From Cunninghamella blakesleeana (taxonomy: Eukaryota > Mucoromycota > Mucoromycetes > Mucorales > Cunninghamellaceae): DNA of 64,000 bases. Position numbers and translations under genes: made by a program. The notes beneath the pieces were generated by a model that was not told the DNA's origin, searched no databases, and saw nothing but the letters and a program-made list of their open reading frames with translations. Positions 47,629-60,807 of this stretch are shown here, piece after piece. Position 1 is the first letter of the stretch. Each line of letters begins with the position of its first letter. The stretch lies in contig JAFCIZ010000006.1 of assembly GCA_017871115.1 (NCBI GenBank), forward strand, positions 2,046,001 to 2,110,000, given 5' to 3'.

Positions 47629-48795
47629 ATGTTTTTAAACGTGGAAAGCATATCTGTCATTTACTGTATTCTCGGAGGGTTCATTCTAATTTATGGATTA
47701 TGCTCTTTATTGATTAAAGAAAAGTTGTATATATCTGAGGCCATGGTTGCTGTTACCATAGGTATCGTCTTTGGCCCTGTTTGTGCTAATTTTATTAATG
47801 TTCAAGAATGGGGTGGCGATCAAGTTGAAATAACAAGACAGTTTTCAAGACTGGTTATTGGGATTCAAGTTTGTGCGGCTGGTAAATTTGGGAAAATATA
47901 CACATATATATTCTGATTTTATTTTCATACATTATTGACATTTATTTGTTTATATTTATTTATCCAAGGTGTCACATTGCCAAAGGCTTACTTGAAAAAA
48001 GAATTACGCTCTTTAACTATCATGTTAATTCCTGTAATGATTGCTATGTGGGTGTTTAGTGGTTTATGTGTTTGGGCAATGTTTACAAACATTAATTTTG
48101 TAAGTCTTGACATAAAATAAAGAGGTAAAATAATGTGTATTAATAATCCATGTATTTATTATCTATTGTATAGTTGGAAGCTTTAATGATTGCTTCTTGT
48201 TTTACACCTACTGATCCTGTAAGTTTTATTTATAACTCAAATAATTAAATATAAATATGCATGTATATATATAATTATGTATATATATATATATATATAT
48301 ATGTACATGTATTTATTTATTTATCCATTTATTCATTTATTCATTTTTTATATAAAATAGATTTTAGCAAGTTCTATAGTTCAGGGCAAATTTGCAGAAA
48401 AAAAAGTACCAGTCAATGTCCGCAATTTAATTTTAGCCGAAAGGTAAAAAAAAAAAAGAAAAGAAAAGAAAAAAAAAAAAAAAAAAAAGGCTTATATTTT
48501 CTAATTTTCTAATTTTCTATTACATATATATATATATATTCTCATTAATATAGTGGTGCTAACGATGGTTTAGGTTTTCCCTTTTTATATTTAGCCATTA
48601 ACCTTATCAAGACATCGGCTGGACCAGCTATTGGAAAATGGGCTTACCATGTTATGGTTTATCAGATATTATTATCCATTATTTTTGGTTTTGTGGTTGG
48701 TTATATAGCAAGAAAATTATTAAAGGCCGCTGAAACAAAGTAAGAAATATATATATATATAAAAGGAAAAAAAAAATTAACAAGATGAGAATACT

Positions 48796-48826
<31 letters not shown>

Positions 48827-48928
48827 AATTAATCGATAAAGAATCGTTCTTGGTTTATGCTGTTGCTTTAGCCGTAAGTATTATTAAATTACTGTTGTTA
48901 CTATGTTGGTATATCTAAAAAAGAATGG

Positions 48929-48964
<36 letters not shown>

Positions 48965-50143
48965 TATTTAGTTATTTCTAATGGGCACAGTTGGAATGCT
49001 TGGTAGTGATGATTTGTTAGCTTGTTTTATTGCTGGTAATTCTTTTACTTGGGATGATTGGTTTAGAAAAGAAACCGTCGATTCTCATATGTCTGAAGTA
49101 GTGGACTTGTTACTCAATCTCACCATGTTCGTTTATATTGGTGCAACAATGGTAACTATTATTTACATTTACTCTTATATTTATATACATCATGATCTAT
49201 CTTTTTATTTATTTACTTATTATATTCTATAGCCTTGGGCTTCCTTTCAAAGCGAAGAACTTCAAACTTCAGTATGGAGATTAATCGTCCTGGCCATTTT
49301 AGTATTATTGCTCAGAAGACCACCTATTGTCATGGCTTTATACAAATGGGTTCCAGCTGTCAAAAATTGGCGTGAAGCTGTCTTTACTGCATGGTTTGGT
49401 CCCATAGTATGTATTACTCCAAGAATAATTGCAAAACGAATTATATCACTTTTTATTTTATTTTACTGACTATTATCATTATTATTATTATTGTGTTTAA
49501 ATAGGGTGTAGGTGCTATCTTTTATTATACAGAAGCTGTCCATAATTTCGAAGAAACTGGACCTAATTCGCATGCAAGAAATTTAGTTGAACCTATTGTT
49601 TATTTCATGGTATTGGCTTCAGTATTGGTTCATGGTATTACTATCCCTCTATTCTACATCGGTACTTTTGCTAGCCGTACCATCACAAGAACAAGTATAA
49701 CCTCTACAGGAGATCAAGTCTTACGTCTACCTCGATTCCGTCGTAGCCAAGATGAAAATAATCCTGCTGGTATAAAAAAATCAACATCATTACCAGCACA
49801 CTTGTCAACTTTAGAAAAACAACAAAATGATAAAATGACAACAATTCATATAGATTCTAGCTCTTCTGTTATATCTGAAAAATTCACTCAAGACCAACAT
49901 GATATGGTTGAAAATATAACAGATCCTTCAGACCCAAAACAACAAAGACAAACTGCTATTACTATTGTTATACCTGATAAGCCTACTCTTACACCTTCTT
50001 CTTCTCAACATCAAATCTGTCCTCCTAGAAAATCATTGGAGCAGCCTAATGAAGTAGAGGATGATATTAGTGAAGATAGTACTGCTTATTTACCCAGAGC
50101 AAACGACTCATCATCAGAAAAAGAGGAGCACCATAAACATTGA
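47629..50143 (+). CDS. Plasma-membrane Na+/H+ antiporter (Nha1/Sod2 type)
   Basis: Nine exons: 47629-47881, 47969-48099, 48174-48218, 48361-48443, 48554-48739, 48825-48873, 48972-49151, 49233-49406, 49505-50143; 579 aa. CPA1-family antiporters export Na+ or K+ in exchange for protons. Diagnostic motifs: ISEAMVAVTIGIVFGPV, SCFTPTDPILASSIVQGKFA and the ion-site Asn-Asp in ESGANDGLGFPFLYLAINLI. TWDDWFRKETVDSHMSEVVD, REAVFTAWFGPIGVGAIFY and ASVLVHGITIPLF follow. About 12 TM helices are expected before residue 430, then a 150-residue hydrophilic cytosolic tail rich in Ser, Gln and acidic residues. The tail is far shorter than that of budding-yeast Nha1, closer to fission-yeast Sod2. All nine exon phases agree. 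Confidence 0.92.
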
Positions 50144-51271
50144 TGCTTTTTCTATTATTCCTTAAATTCCTTTATTATTATTACGTAGTGATATCTTTTA
50201 ATATACTAACTATTTATTTTCTTATTTTGTACGTATGCATTCATTTATTCATATTTTTTATTTTTATTAGACATTATTCTTTTTATTAGACCATTCTTTA
50301 CCGTTCACACTAAATTGTATTTGTAAATAATAAATGATTCCATTAACCTTTTTTTCCTTAAATAAATTTAACTACACCCATACCTTTGAATTCTTGGGCC
50401 ATAAAAGGAAACCTACTGACATTTTTTTTTTCCCAAACAAATTATATTTTATATACTGAATATTATTTCTTTATGTTTATTATTATTTATAATTTTCAGA
50501 GGTTGTTTTTTATGAATTTTCAACTCTTGTTTATCTTTACGAATTGATAATTTTTTATTTCTAGTGGTGATTCTTTATGATTTCTGATGGATTTTTTTTT
50601 TATAGTGTTTACCCATTTTAATTGCTATTGATTCATTTACCCCCTTGACAAAATGGCTACTTTTACTGATTTTCCACTAACTCTCTACCATAGCTTCAGC
50701 GAGATATAACGAGTTTTAGTATTGTCATATTCTGTCATCCAAGTGAATCACTGTGTTATTAATTTATCTTGGTCACACCTACCATTACAATATTTATTTA
50801 TCTAAGAATAATGAGATCTCATCAGCGACTTATTTTCCATTATTTATACTCTAAAATGATCAAATAATCATAATCTTTTTAGTATTCTAACACATTTTTT
50901 AACGATATAATTAAAAAAAAATTGATAAACTACGTATATATATATAATAATACTTTATTATATGAAATGAAATAAAACAATATAGAAAAATTAACTCATT
51001 TCATATAAAAAATACTTATCAGTTGACGAAACTGATTATATTTTAATCTAGATACTAGCATATAATATCAATATTAATTATATATTATAATTTGGCTGTT
51101 ATATTAACCTTTAAAAAACAAGTAACCGTATAAAAAAGCAATAGGCCCTAAAAGAAAATGCTGGGGTTTAATTTAGGCTTCTAATTTTTTCATAAAAAAA
51201 ATATTTCGCTTGTTTTTATTTTTCCCTTTTTCTTTTTCTTTTACTTTTTTGTTATTATTACAGAAAAAATC
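50144..51271. other. 1.1-kb intergenic region before NAA50
   Basis: Antiporter 3' flank followed by AT-rich sequence and a T/C-rich leader at about 51203-51250 directly upstream of the NAA50 ATG. No additional coding region recognised. Confidence 0.55.
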
Positions 51272-52059
51272 ATGTCGCCAAGTACAACAGTTTATCAACG
51301 TATTGCTTTAGGCGACGTGACAATAAACAATCTTGGTCAATTACGTACTTTAAATAAAGTATTATTCCCTATCGAATATCAAGATTCTTTTTATAAAGAA
51401 GTACTTCAAGTGGGCGAATTTGCTAAACTAGGTACATACATAATTATTGATATACAACTATACAAAGTAATTATAGTAATAAGAATAAAATGAGGATTCG
51501 AATAATAATTATATAGCTAAATATTATTCTTTGGTTTTTTTTTATTGTTTTTATTATTATTATAACTTTCTTAGTATACTATAATGACGTGTGTGTTGGA
51601 TCAGTATGTTGTAGAATAGAAGAAGACGATGATAAAAAAAAGAACGTTTATATCATGACCTTGGGTGTTTTAAAACCATATAGAAGATTAGGATTAGGTA
51701 ATTATGTATACATATATACCAAGAGAGAAAAATAAATGAAAGGACATGTCAAAATAAATAAAATAATAATAGTAGTAATAACGAACTTGTTATTTATATA
51801 CGTGTATATCATACTTTTTTATTCTTTTTTTTTAAAAACAAAAAATATAGGCAATCAATTAATAGACCATATATTAAAGGAAGCAAATGATAAAGAAAAT
51901 AATATTTCCAAGATATATTTACACGTTCAAATCAATAATGATGTAGCAACCACCTTTTATAAGAAACACGGATTTGAAGTGATTCGAACAGATAAAGATT
52001 ATTATAAAAATGTAGAACCAAAGGATGCCTTTGTACTTGAAAAAAAAATCCAACTTTAA
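51272..52059 (+). CDS. NAA50: N-alpha-acetyltransferase 50 (NatE catalytic subunit)
   Basis: Three exons: 51272-51431, 51575-51697, 51851-52059; 163 aa, the usual NAA50 size. NAA50 transfers acetyl from acetyl-CoA to N-terminal Met of nascent or free proteins, usually bound to NatA at the ribosome. The GNAT fold is clear: substrate loop LFPIEYQDSFYKEVL, VGEFAKLVYYNDVCVGSVCC, YIMTLGVLKPYRRLGLGNQL with the acetyl-CoA loop RRLGLG, IYLHVQINNDVATTFYKKHG, and FEVIRTDKDYYKNVEPKDA. The match to animal NAA50 runs the full length with few gaps; the LFPIEY and YYK substrate-site residues are retained. This looks like an active enzyme, unlike the degenerate Nat5 of budding yeast. Confidence 0.93.
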
Positions 52060-52673
52060 TAATAATAAAAAAGTTTAATTTATATTTGTTCCCTCTTTTT
52101 TGACATTAGAATATATTTTTGAAGGATGATTATCGATAAAAAAAAAAAAATATAAAATTAAAGAATCATTTTATTAGGTTTTTAAAATAATTAACATAAT
52201 TCACCATCATTAATTGCTTTTTTTATTTTGTTACAACTGGCAGAGAGTCAAGTAATGTATAAAGAAAAAGAATAAAACAATTAAGAGTTAAAAAGTATGC
52301 AAAGATATAAATTTTTAAAACAAAATGTGCTAATTTGTTCATTTTGAAAAAGAGAATATAAATACCTTTTGATTATATTTATATATGAAGATAGCTTATA
52401 CATATATATTGGTTAAAAAATTGGATGGTCAATTTTTCGACATTTTCATTCATTTTGATTAAAAAAGGGTTAAAATAACAACCATCATAATTAACTTTTC
52501 CGTAAGAACTGCAAATTAAATTTCATGATTTACCTACAAAACTATACTCTGCCTCATCAAATTTACTACTAATACATTTCCACAACAACGATTACCAAAA
52601 TGGTCACAACATTAATGATTAAATCAAAACGAATCGTTGCCACTATCATTGTAATCAAAATCAAAATGAACTT

Positions 52674-52678
<5 letters not shown>

Positions 52679-52719
<41 letters not shown>
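52679..52719. repeat. Poly-T tract, about 41 nt
   Basis: An uninterrupted homopolymer, the longest in the window. It could be the poly-A end of an old minus-strand retroposed sequence or simple slippage; no flanking coding match was seen. Confidence 0.95.
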
Positions 52720-52724
<5 letters not shown>

Positions 52725-55616
52725 CGATATTAGAAGTAAAAAGAGAAAAAAGAAATCATAATAAATAAAGTAAAATCTATATGTAAATAAGATTAATCTG
52801 GTGGAAAAAAAAATCTGATCTGTATGGTTATGCAAGATTTTTCTTTAATCGAAACACTAATATGTACTAGCCAAATGTATCAATAAATAAATGACTTATT
52901 TTACAAACGAAATAGCTTTGTCGAAGGTGAGTTGCTATAAACATTCATATACACAAAAAGATCAGTAGTATGTGTCGATGTACAACAAAATCAAATATTT
53001 TTTAATAGTTATGTTAATTCAATAAATGGATAGTTGTAGATTTAGCCAAGTATACAGGTTATGACAACTAAAAGAGTCTTGATAATTAAATTAAAAAAAA
53101 AATATTATCCATTGTAATTTTTTCTCTCTTTTCCCTTTTTTATATATTAAAATTGAACAACTCAATTTAAAATGATAAAATACAATTGATCTTTCTAAAA
53201 CCGATTATTATTTTTGAATAATATTACAACTTTGGTATAATAAAATATACTACTTATATATATATATATATATATATTATTTTACTTCCTCTTTTCACCT
53301 CTGTTCTTTATTATCATTATTATTATCCCATACTTGATTACGAAAATCCGACTACATTCACAACTTAATAAAAAAGAATATACTCAATGCATACATACAT
53401 ACTATCCATATTAAATTGTTTGAATTTTATACTTTAGAAATACCAAACTAGCTTCGTAGAATATCACAAAGCGGTTAAACATTCCTAAATATTATAATAT
53501 ACATTTAAACTATAGCTATACAATTATATTAGGAGAAACTATTATGTTGAAAACCAATATATGAAATAACTCAAAGTAGGATGCTTATATAATTAATAAC
53601 TGTATGGCTATGATGAATAAACGAGTCAAAACAATTATGATCTAACACAACGATTATTTATACTACAATGAAAGCTATACAGCTGATAAGTAATTATATA
53701 GATATAACATATAATTTTATATATTTTAGACATATAATACTTTTTTAAAAAAAAAGCTCATCATTTTCCATTTAACAAAAAAAAACTTTATTACTACTTA
53801 CGATTACGATCTTTTCTTTCATAGGTCATAATGGAATCCATTTATTTGTATGGATATACAAGAATGTTAAACAATAAGTAATATATAAGTAAACTCGGTT
53901 ACACATTGCTATTTAAAGGCTAATAACACTCTTATTTGGCCTATTTTATGTTTCTTCCATTTTATTTTATCACTTTTGGATAAGGTTACCTACTTTAGTC
54001 TAGATCCATGGCGTTAAGTACGTTTGTTTATTTATTGATAAAGTTTCTGACGATTCCATGAAATTTTTTATTTTGTTTTTATTTTATTTGAATTTGTTAT
54101 ACTACATTGCATACATAGCCCATTAAAAATTAAATAAGGCTATCTATATCATTTTTTTTTTACTATTATTATTACTATTTCTTTTTAACTATACCAATTT
54201 TTTTTTACGAATACTAAATCACAAAATAGGTATTGAGAAACAAGAGAAATAGTAACCCTTCTAATCACAAGAACTTCTTGATTTAGAAATAATCTATGTA
54301 CTGAGATCCATATATTTTACGTGTTACTATAAATAATATAAACACTATTAACCAAGGTACTGGATACTTTTCTAGATGATCTTGGCCACTCAAGTGTATG
54401 TATACAAATGATCTTTATTGGAAGCTTTCAATTTCAAAAAAAAAAAAAAAAAAAATTAAATAGTATCGACGGGATGATATATACATAAGCACATACGAAT
54501 AAAAATAGGTAAAAATTTTTCTATTTTATTGGTTTTTAAGATTTTGCTACAATACAATAAGGTTTTCATCTTATATCAAGATTACATATATATATCGTGG
54601 GATTTTGAACTTTTTTCAATGACCTTGAACACGTAACTATCTTTTTATTTATCGTGAATGGGAATGACAATAAAGTAAAACAAAGAAATATATACATTTG
54701 ATTTTTTTAAAAAAAAATATCAAATCAACTTGTAAAAAAAAACTAAGAATGCTTATTTTTACTTTTACCCGTATAACCATATATGAACTAATATTTAGCT
54801 TACCTAACTCTTATATAAATATAGTAATAGTAAAAAAATCGTTGTCCTACTTTTTTAAAATAATTTATATATTGCTGTTGAGGTATTTTTTCATCATCAA
54901 TGTTTTTTCATTGCAATAAAAAAAACCATATTTGGAAAAATAATCTCTTTCGTACACTCTCATTTTTATATCCATTTGGTATTTTAAGTAAATGCCAAGT
55001 GATAAGTAAACTCAAAATAAAAAAAGTTAAAAGGCGTATGTCTAGTCACTTACTTTCCTCTTATTCTTTTTTATCTTCTCGGGAAAAAATCATCCACCTA
55101 TAATAAAATCATATAAGTATTACCGAACGATGGTAAAAAATAAATGAAAATATATTAATCAACGTTACACGCCTATAATATCAAATTCAAAATGTAGCGG
55201 AGTAATTATAGCTAGTTTAATTTTTTTATATGAATGCACTTTTGCATATAAAGAATATTATGGATTTTTAAGGGTTAAAAAAAAAAACTACACAGGTATT
55301 TTCAGTCAAGGTTTTATCAAATGATCTATGAAAAATAAAAAAATAATACGTATATATTGTTATCGTAGTGATTTAAAAAAATGAATTGTTCTTTTTTATT
55401 CTTTTTAGGGTATTCAAGTATACAATGATGTCACATGATACCTTGTTTTCCTTTTTTCACCAATTGTTTTTTCTTATTATTATCATTTCATGTATGATGA
55501 TGAATATCATGTATCGTTTTTTATTAAAAAAAAAAAAAAAAAAGGTTTTCAAAGATTTCCAAGAAAAAGGGTAAACAATTGGGAGAGTGAAAAAAATTAC
55601 TTCTAATTCAACCGAG

Positions 55617-55622
55617 CACGTG
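55617..55622. promoter_or_regulatory. CACGTG E-box upstream of AUR1
   Basis: GCACGTGATC palindrome inside a GC-richer island about 530 bp upstream of the AUR1 ATG. bHLH factors bind this word in other fungi; relevance here is inferred. Confidence 0.25.
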
Positions 55623-56151
55623 ATCTCCGTTCAGTGTAGAAAAAAGAAAAATAAACTCAGTCAAGCGATTGATTGGTTAATCAGAGATTCTATATACTGG
55701 TAAAACAATTTGACCGTACATCCGCTTGCCTACCCATCACTTTTTTGAAGGATAGTTTTTATATTAAAGAACACATAAAAATAGTTTTTTCAAAGATAGT
55801 TTAAACTCAGTTAATTTTTCAATAAGCAAAAAAAAAAAAAAAAAAAAAAAAAATCGGGGGGGATGAACAGAAAAAAAAAGACTATTTAAAGTTTTTTTTT
55901 TTAGAAAAAAATCTTAACTTTCCTTTCTCTTTCCTTTATTCTTTTTTTTAATACAATTTTCAACTTTTATTTTTTATAAATAAATCATATAAATACATTC
56001 ACACCATTTATTATTATATCATTTTTATGCTATCAAATTAACGTTTATTGAACAATATCATCATTTACCATTATCATCAATCATAATCACTTAATATACA
56101 TATAATCATAAGCATAAGCATAATAAAACAGAAAAAAAGATACTCATAAAA

Positions 56152-57770
56152 ATGACAACCAAGATTATGATACCAACAAAGCAAATCCAAACTCAGTTGA
56201 AACAATACACACTATATGATTTAAAATATATATTTCTTGGGTTATTATTAATATGCGATTATATCATCATACAATCACCTGGATGGATCTTAAAAACCTT
56301 AATAGGAGTTGCCCTAATGTCATCGTTTTTTATTAAATTCATCCGTCAATTCACGTTACCGGCATTACCTATTTTTACATGGCTGATAACTTTTTATGCT
56401 TGTCAATTTATTCCATTAAGTTATCGCCCTAGTCATATCTTTGTGAATATTTTACCAACCTTGGAAAGAATCTTGTATGGTGCTAGTTTATCAGAAATCA
56501 TTTCCAAACATACCCATCCTGTTTTAGACGTTCTTGCTTGGTTACCTTATGGTGTGATTCATTTTTCGTTTCCTTTCATTTTAGCTTTTATTTTATTCAT
56601 CGCTGGTCCTCCAGGTGCTGTTGGTATCTTTGGTCAAGCTTTTGGTTATATGAATATTGCTGGTGTACTAACACAATTATTATTCCCTAACGCTTCTCCA
56701 TGTAAGTATAGTATTTTTTTTGTCATACGAGTCTAAAATAAATAAAGAAGTATTAAAAAAAAAAAATGAAAAAAAATGAGTCTAACTAAATAATTAAAAT
56801 ATTTACATATTTATTTATATTTATTTATTTTATTGTATTTATTTTTTTATAAATAAAAGGGTATGAAATGACTTATGGATCAGCTCCAGCTGATTATTCT
56901 ATTCATGGTGAACCAGGAGGATTGGCAAGAATTGACGATATTTTAGGATTAAAATTATATGGATCCACTTTTGGCACATCTCCACTAGTATTTGGTGCCT
57001 TTCCATCATTACATTCAGGTTCAGCTACGATTGAAATGTTGTTTTTAACTTATTTATATCCTAAGCTTTGGCCTGTTGGTATATTGTATACAATGTGGCT
57101 ATGGTGGTCGACAATGTATTTAACTCATCATTATCTTATTGATTTAGTTGGCGGTTCTATTTATGCATTTTTAACTTTTTTTATAGCTTATAAGCATTTA
57201 CCCAAAGTTGATCCAACTAAAACCAATCGCTTAGCTTATTTAGGTGTTCAAAAAATCAGCATTAGCAATTATCTTCGTAGTATTGAATCTTCCATGTATT
57301 TTGGCGGTGGTGATAAACCTTCAATTAAAACAGAATCAACTACTACTATGATCCAACATACCTTGAATGAAGATGAAGAACAACAATTACGATTATTATT
57401 GAATGAGAACCATATTTCCACCTCTACAACTACAGGTGATGATGAAGATCATGTTGGTTTAATTCATGGTACTGTTGATATGAACGGCCAACCACAAGAT
57501 ATATTTGTTTTAATGGAACCCAAATATACTTCGATCGATGATAACAATGATGTAAATACTACGAAATATCGTTCAAAATATGGTCGTAAAACTACTGAAT
57601 TATCTCCAATTCGTATGAGACGTTTCGATACCAATCAATCCGATGATAGTTTAACTTCTCCACCTTTATTATCCTCGCATACCTCCCCAACCTGCTCAGA
57701 ACCTTCATCTCCGATTACACCTTATACACCAAACTATCATCATTCTAATCCTAATCATCAATGGAAATAA
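56152..57770 (+). CDS. AUR1: Inositol phosphorylceramide synthase catalytic subunit
   Basis: Two exons: 56152-56701 and 56860-57770; 486 aa. Aur1 moves phosphoinositol from phosphatidylinositol to ceramide in the Golgi. It is essential in many fungi and is the aureobasidin A target. A PAP2-like active site is visible: APADYSIHGEPGGLARID (192-209), AFPSLHSG with His235, and LTHHYLIDLVGG with His274 and Asp278. The 39- and 4-residue spacings match the yeast His-His-Asp triad. Multiple TM helices fill residues 25-180 and 225-315. The C-terminal 170 residues are hydrophilic and Ser/Thr-rich, longer than needed for catalysis, ending HHSNPNHQWK. The single intron splits the Trp codon of SPWYEMTYG. 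Confidence 0.94.
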
Positions 57771-58121
57771 CTATAATAACTAATTTTTAATTAATAACCT
57801 ACCTATGTATATGTATATGTATTCCTATTCTATGGCATTTTTTTTATTATTTAATCTAATTTTACTTTTTAATCTAATTAATTTTTTATTACTCTTTACT
57901 TTTTACTATTTAATCTAATTACTTCTTACCTTTTACTAAATTTAATCACTCTTGCATTTTTTTATTTGTACCATTATTCTAATTTTGTTTTTTTAATGAT
58001 TTTATTTTTTAATAATTGTCATATTTTTTAAATTTAAATAAAATAAATATATATATAATATAAATATTCCTATACTAAAACCCATGTTGAAGTGTTTATA
58101 TATATAAAAATAAAAAAAAAT
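57771..58121. other. Convergent intergenic, AUR1 / Nudix
   Basis: 350 bp with a loosely repeated TTTTTACT...TTTAATCTAATTA unit (about 57855-57950, two to three copies). Otherwise just 3' flanks. Confidence 0.6.
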
Positions 58122-58797
58122 CTATTTTAAGTAATGCCGATATCTACGTAATAGCCAAGAAAGTACTAGTCCAGTGAATGCTAGTCTTGATATCATTGCT
58201 AATGCAATACCTTTTCTAATTGATCCATAATAGATTTTATCCAATGTAGCCCGTTGTTGACTTTAAAGATAAAAATAAAAAATAAAAAAATATATACAAG
58301 TTATTTTACTATATACATACTATATAATATATAATATATGTACCTTTTTATAGATGTATAAAATGTTTTGGTTATATATTTTTTCCAAAAAATAGTTAAA
58401 GAAGTGACGAGTTGTATACTCAAACCAATATCTTTCTTCGAATAGCTAGGTGCACCTGTCACGAAAGAGATAAAAGGTAAATTGGGTTGATCTGCTAGTT
58501 GTATAATATCCCGTGTCATTCCTAGTGTTAGACCCCATAATCTAAATCTTCTATTGCCCTTTTCTATATCATCCTCGCCATTGCTAGTTAATGGTAAATC
58601 GATTGCTGGGAATGATATGGTACCAAGTAAGAACTGTGATAGCTTTCTTCTCCATCCAAATAACATTCTTGGTGTTAATGTTTCTATAACTTTTACTAGC
58701 CTATCTTGATTTATTTGCTTTAAAAAAAAATCCAATGGAACCCCTAATAAATAGACAGACAAACAGATAAATAAATGGGTGCAAATCAATATGATTT

Positions 58798-58835
<38 letters not shown>

Positions 58836-59730
58836 GATAATATACATGTGTATAGAACCATATCTATTTAAAAATTACATTCAACCGAAGCTACTTCATC
58901 TTTTTGTAATTCCATAGTAGGTGTATGAGGTACAACTTGTAAATACACTATGCAAATAAACAGAATAATAATAATAACAGAATATAGGTTATTTAAGATA
59001 CAGATTAATTACTATCATTCATTTTTTCTTTTAGATAATTACCAAAAGGTACCAAGATCATTAAGAGCTGTTTATTAAGAGTTGAAATGATTTCTCTATC
59101 ATCTAGTTGCCCCAGCTTTATAAACGAATCACTATCAAGGTTTAATCCGATTTCTTCTTTGACTTCACGTATAACAGTTTCTTCATCACTTTCCCCAGGT
59201 TCATTTTTACCTCCAATAAATGCAACATGACCTGACCATCTATTTAGTATATAATATTAAAATCATATAGATATTATTACAATTATTATTATTTCACTAT
59301 AATTTCATTTTTATATATTATGATTTTGCTAAACTCTTCGGTTACTATATTATATTATATTATTACCTATCACTATCACGAGAAGTTCTTTGCATAAATA
59401 ATAACTCAGGTCCACCTTCAGTATCCCCTTTTACCCAAGGTAATTCTAAAAAGTCCTCAATCGTTTTTATTTTATTAATAGATGGTGATACATTTTCCCG
59501 ACTGTTAGTTTTCCAACGTAATATAGCAGCAACGCAAGCCCTTCTAGGTTGGGTAGGTGGCGAAGGAATATGATGAGAAGGTTGTGTTTGTAAATGTATA
59601 CCGATAGACTTTAGTGCATCTAATAAAATAAATTGATATATAAAGATTTGAATAAGAATAAATCAAATAAACTTGATAAAATATGATTTAAAAAATTATA
59701 CGGTCAAGCACCTCTAGAAGTCATAGCCAT
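58122..59730 (-). CDS. Nudix hydrolase, PCD1/NUDT7-8-like, with C-terminal membrane anchor
   Basis: Six exons in transcription order: 59712-59730 (19 nt), 59367-59619, 59043-59239, 58879-58947, 58344-58743, 58122-58260; 358 aa. The Nudix box is complete: GGKNEPGESDEETVIREVKE continuing EIGL, fitting G-x5-E-x7-RE-U-x-EE-x-GU. WSGHVAFIGGK and the later FRLWGLTLGMTRDII follow the pattern of coenzyme-A diphosphatases such as Pcd1, which cleave CoA into 3',5'-ADP and phosphopantetheine, usually in peroxisomes or mitochondria. The last exon adds IALAMISRLAFTGLVLSWLL followed by RRYRHYLK, a single hydrophobic helix with a basic end, typical of tail-anchored proteins. That anchor is not a usual Nudix feature. 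Substrate is inferred from family only. Exon 1 is tiny, so the start is less certain than the rest. Confidence 0.82.
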
Positions 59731-60807
59731 TTTAGATTTGTTCTTTTTTTATTTTGATTGAGAGAATATTTTAGCTTTGTGTATAGTTTATGAATAATAT
59801 AAAAATTTTAAAAAAGGAAAGAGAAGAAAAAAAAATTTGTCATTACTTTCACTCCCCCCATTTTTGGGTTTATAAAATTTTTTCAATCTCCGTTTTTTCA
59901 TTGATACTTAATACTCTTTAGAAAATATTTTTTAAAACAAAGAGATCAGTATTCAGATTAGTTTATCATTTATTATTATAATAAATAATCATATTTATTA
60001 TTATTATTACTATTGTATAAAACTCGAATGAATTGAAAAGATGTATAATACTATAAATAATAATAATAGTAAAAAACGTTCGTTTTTTTTTAATACCTTA
60101 TTTATACATCACATGTCATACTTCACCTTTTTTATAGCTGGATTACAAGTCATAATCTAGTAGCATTTTTTTTTTTTGATTTGTTTTTTCTGTTTTCTAA
60201 AAACAACAACAACGGTTAAAAGGAGTTTCTTTCGACCGATGATAAATAAAATAATAAAATGGATTTATAAACTATATATCCATCAAAAACCTCGGGATAT
60301 GTTCAAAAAAAAAAAAATATTATGAAGCCAGTTTTCTCCGCAATTCGGTATATTTTTATTCCATCAATTGATTTCAGTCAGTATTAGCCAGCTTCTATTT
60401 TTCGTTTTCTTCAGGAAAAAAAGGTATATTTGAATGCTTATAAAATAGATTTTATTTTATTTTAATTTTTTAAAATAAATATACGAGGTATCATTTTTTA
60501 TTACTTTATATATAATGGTAAAATAAAATACACATTAGTAAATATTACGTTTTTTTTTAAAAAAAAAAATAACATAAAGGAGTCGGTAGAGGTGCCGTAA
60601 GAAATACTGAACACATATCATATAATTTAAAAAATATTTAGGCCCAATCAACGTTAATAATATATTTTGTAACCTTAAAAAAATCATTTTATTCGATAAT
60701 ATTCCATTTAATTTTATTTAATTTATATTGTATAAAATAGATAGAGAGCGAGAGAAGGGAAGAAAAATAGTGAATAAAATAATATATACCACTATCACTA
60801 TTATTAT
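59731..60807. other. 1.1-kb intergenic, Nudix promoter and Tps-like 3' flank
   Basis: Contains CACTCCCCCCA near 59849 about 120 bp upstream of the Nudix ATG, AT-rich spacer, and AGAGAGCGAGAGAAGGGA near 60742. No other gene recognised. Confidence 0.55.

Larger units (their letters stand above)
52060..56151. other. 4.1-kb gene-free stretch
   Basis: The longest non-coding interval in the window. It has poly-T of about 41 nt at 52679-52719, poly-A near 54436-54455, 55529-55545 and 55829-55851, and scattered AT repeats. Only AT-rich chance frames of up to 90 residues occur. A GC-richer island at about 55610-55740, containing CACGTG, probably belongs to the AUR1 promoter. No recognisable gene, transposon remnant or structural RNA was found by eye. 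Confidence 0.55.

Noticed and set aside
54698..55574. Short Phe/Ile/Lys-rich frames in the gene-free interval
   Set aside because: Composition is that of random AT-rich DNA; no motif, no splice continuation.
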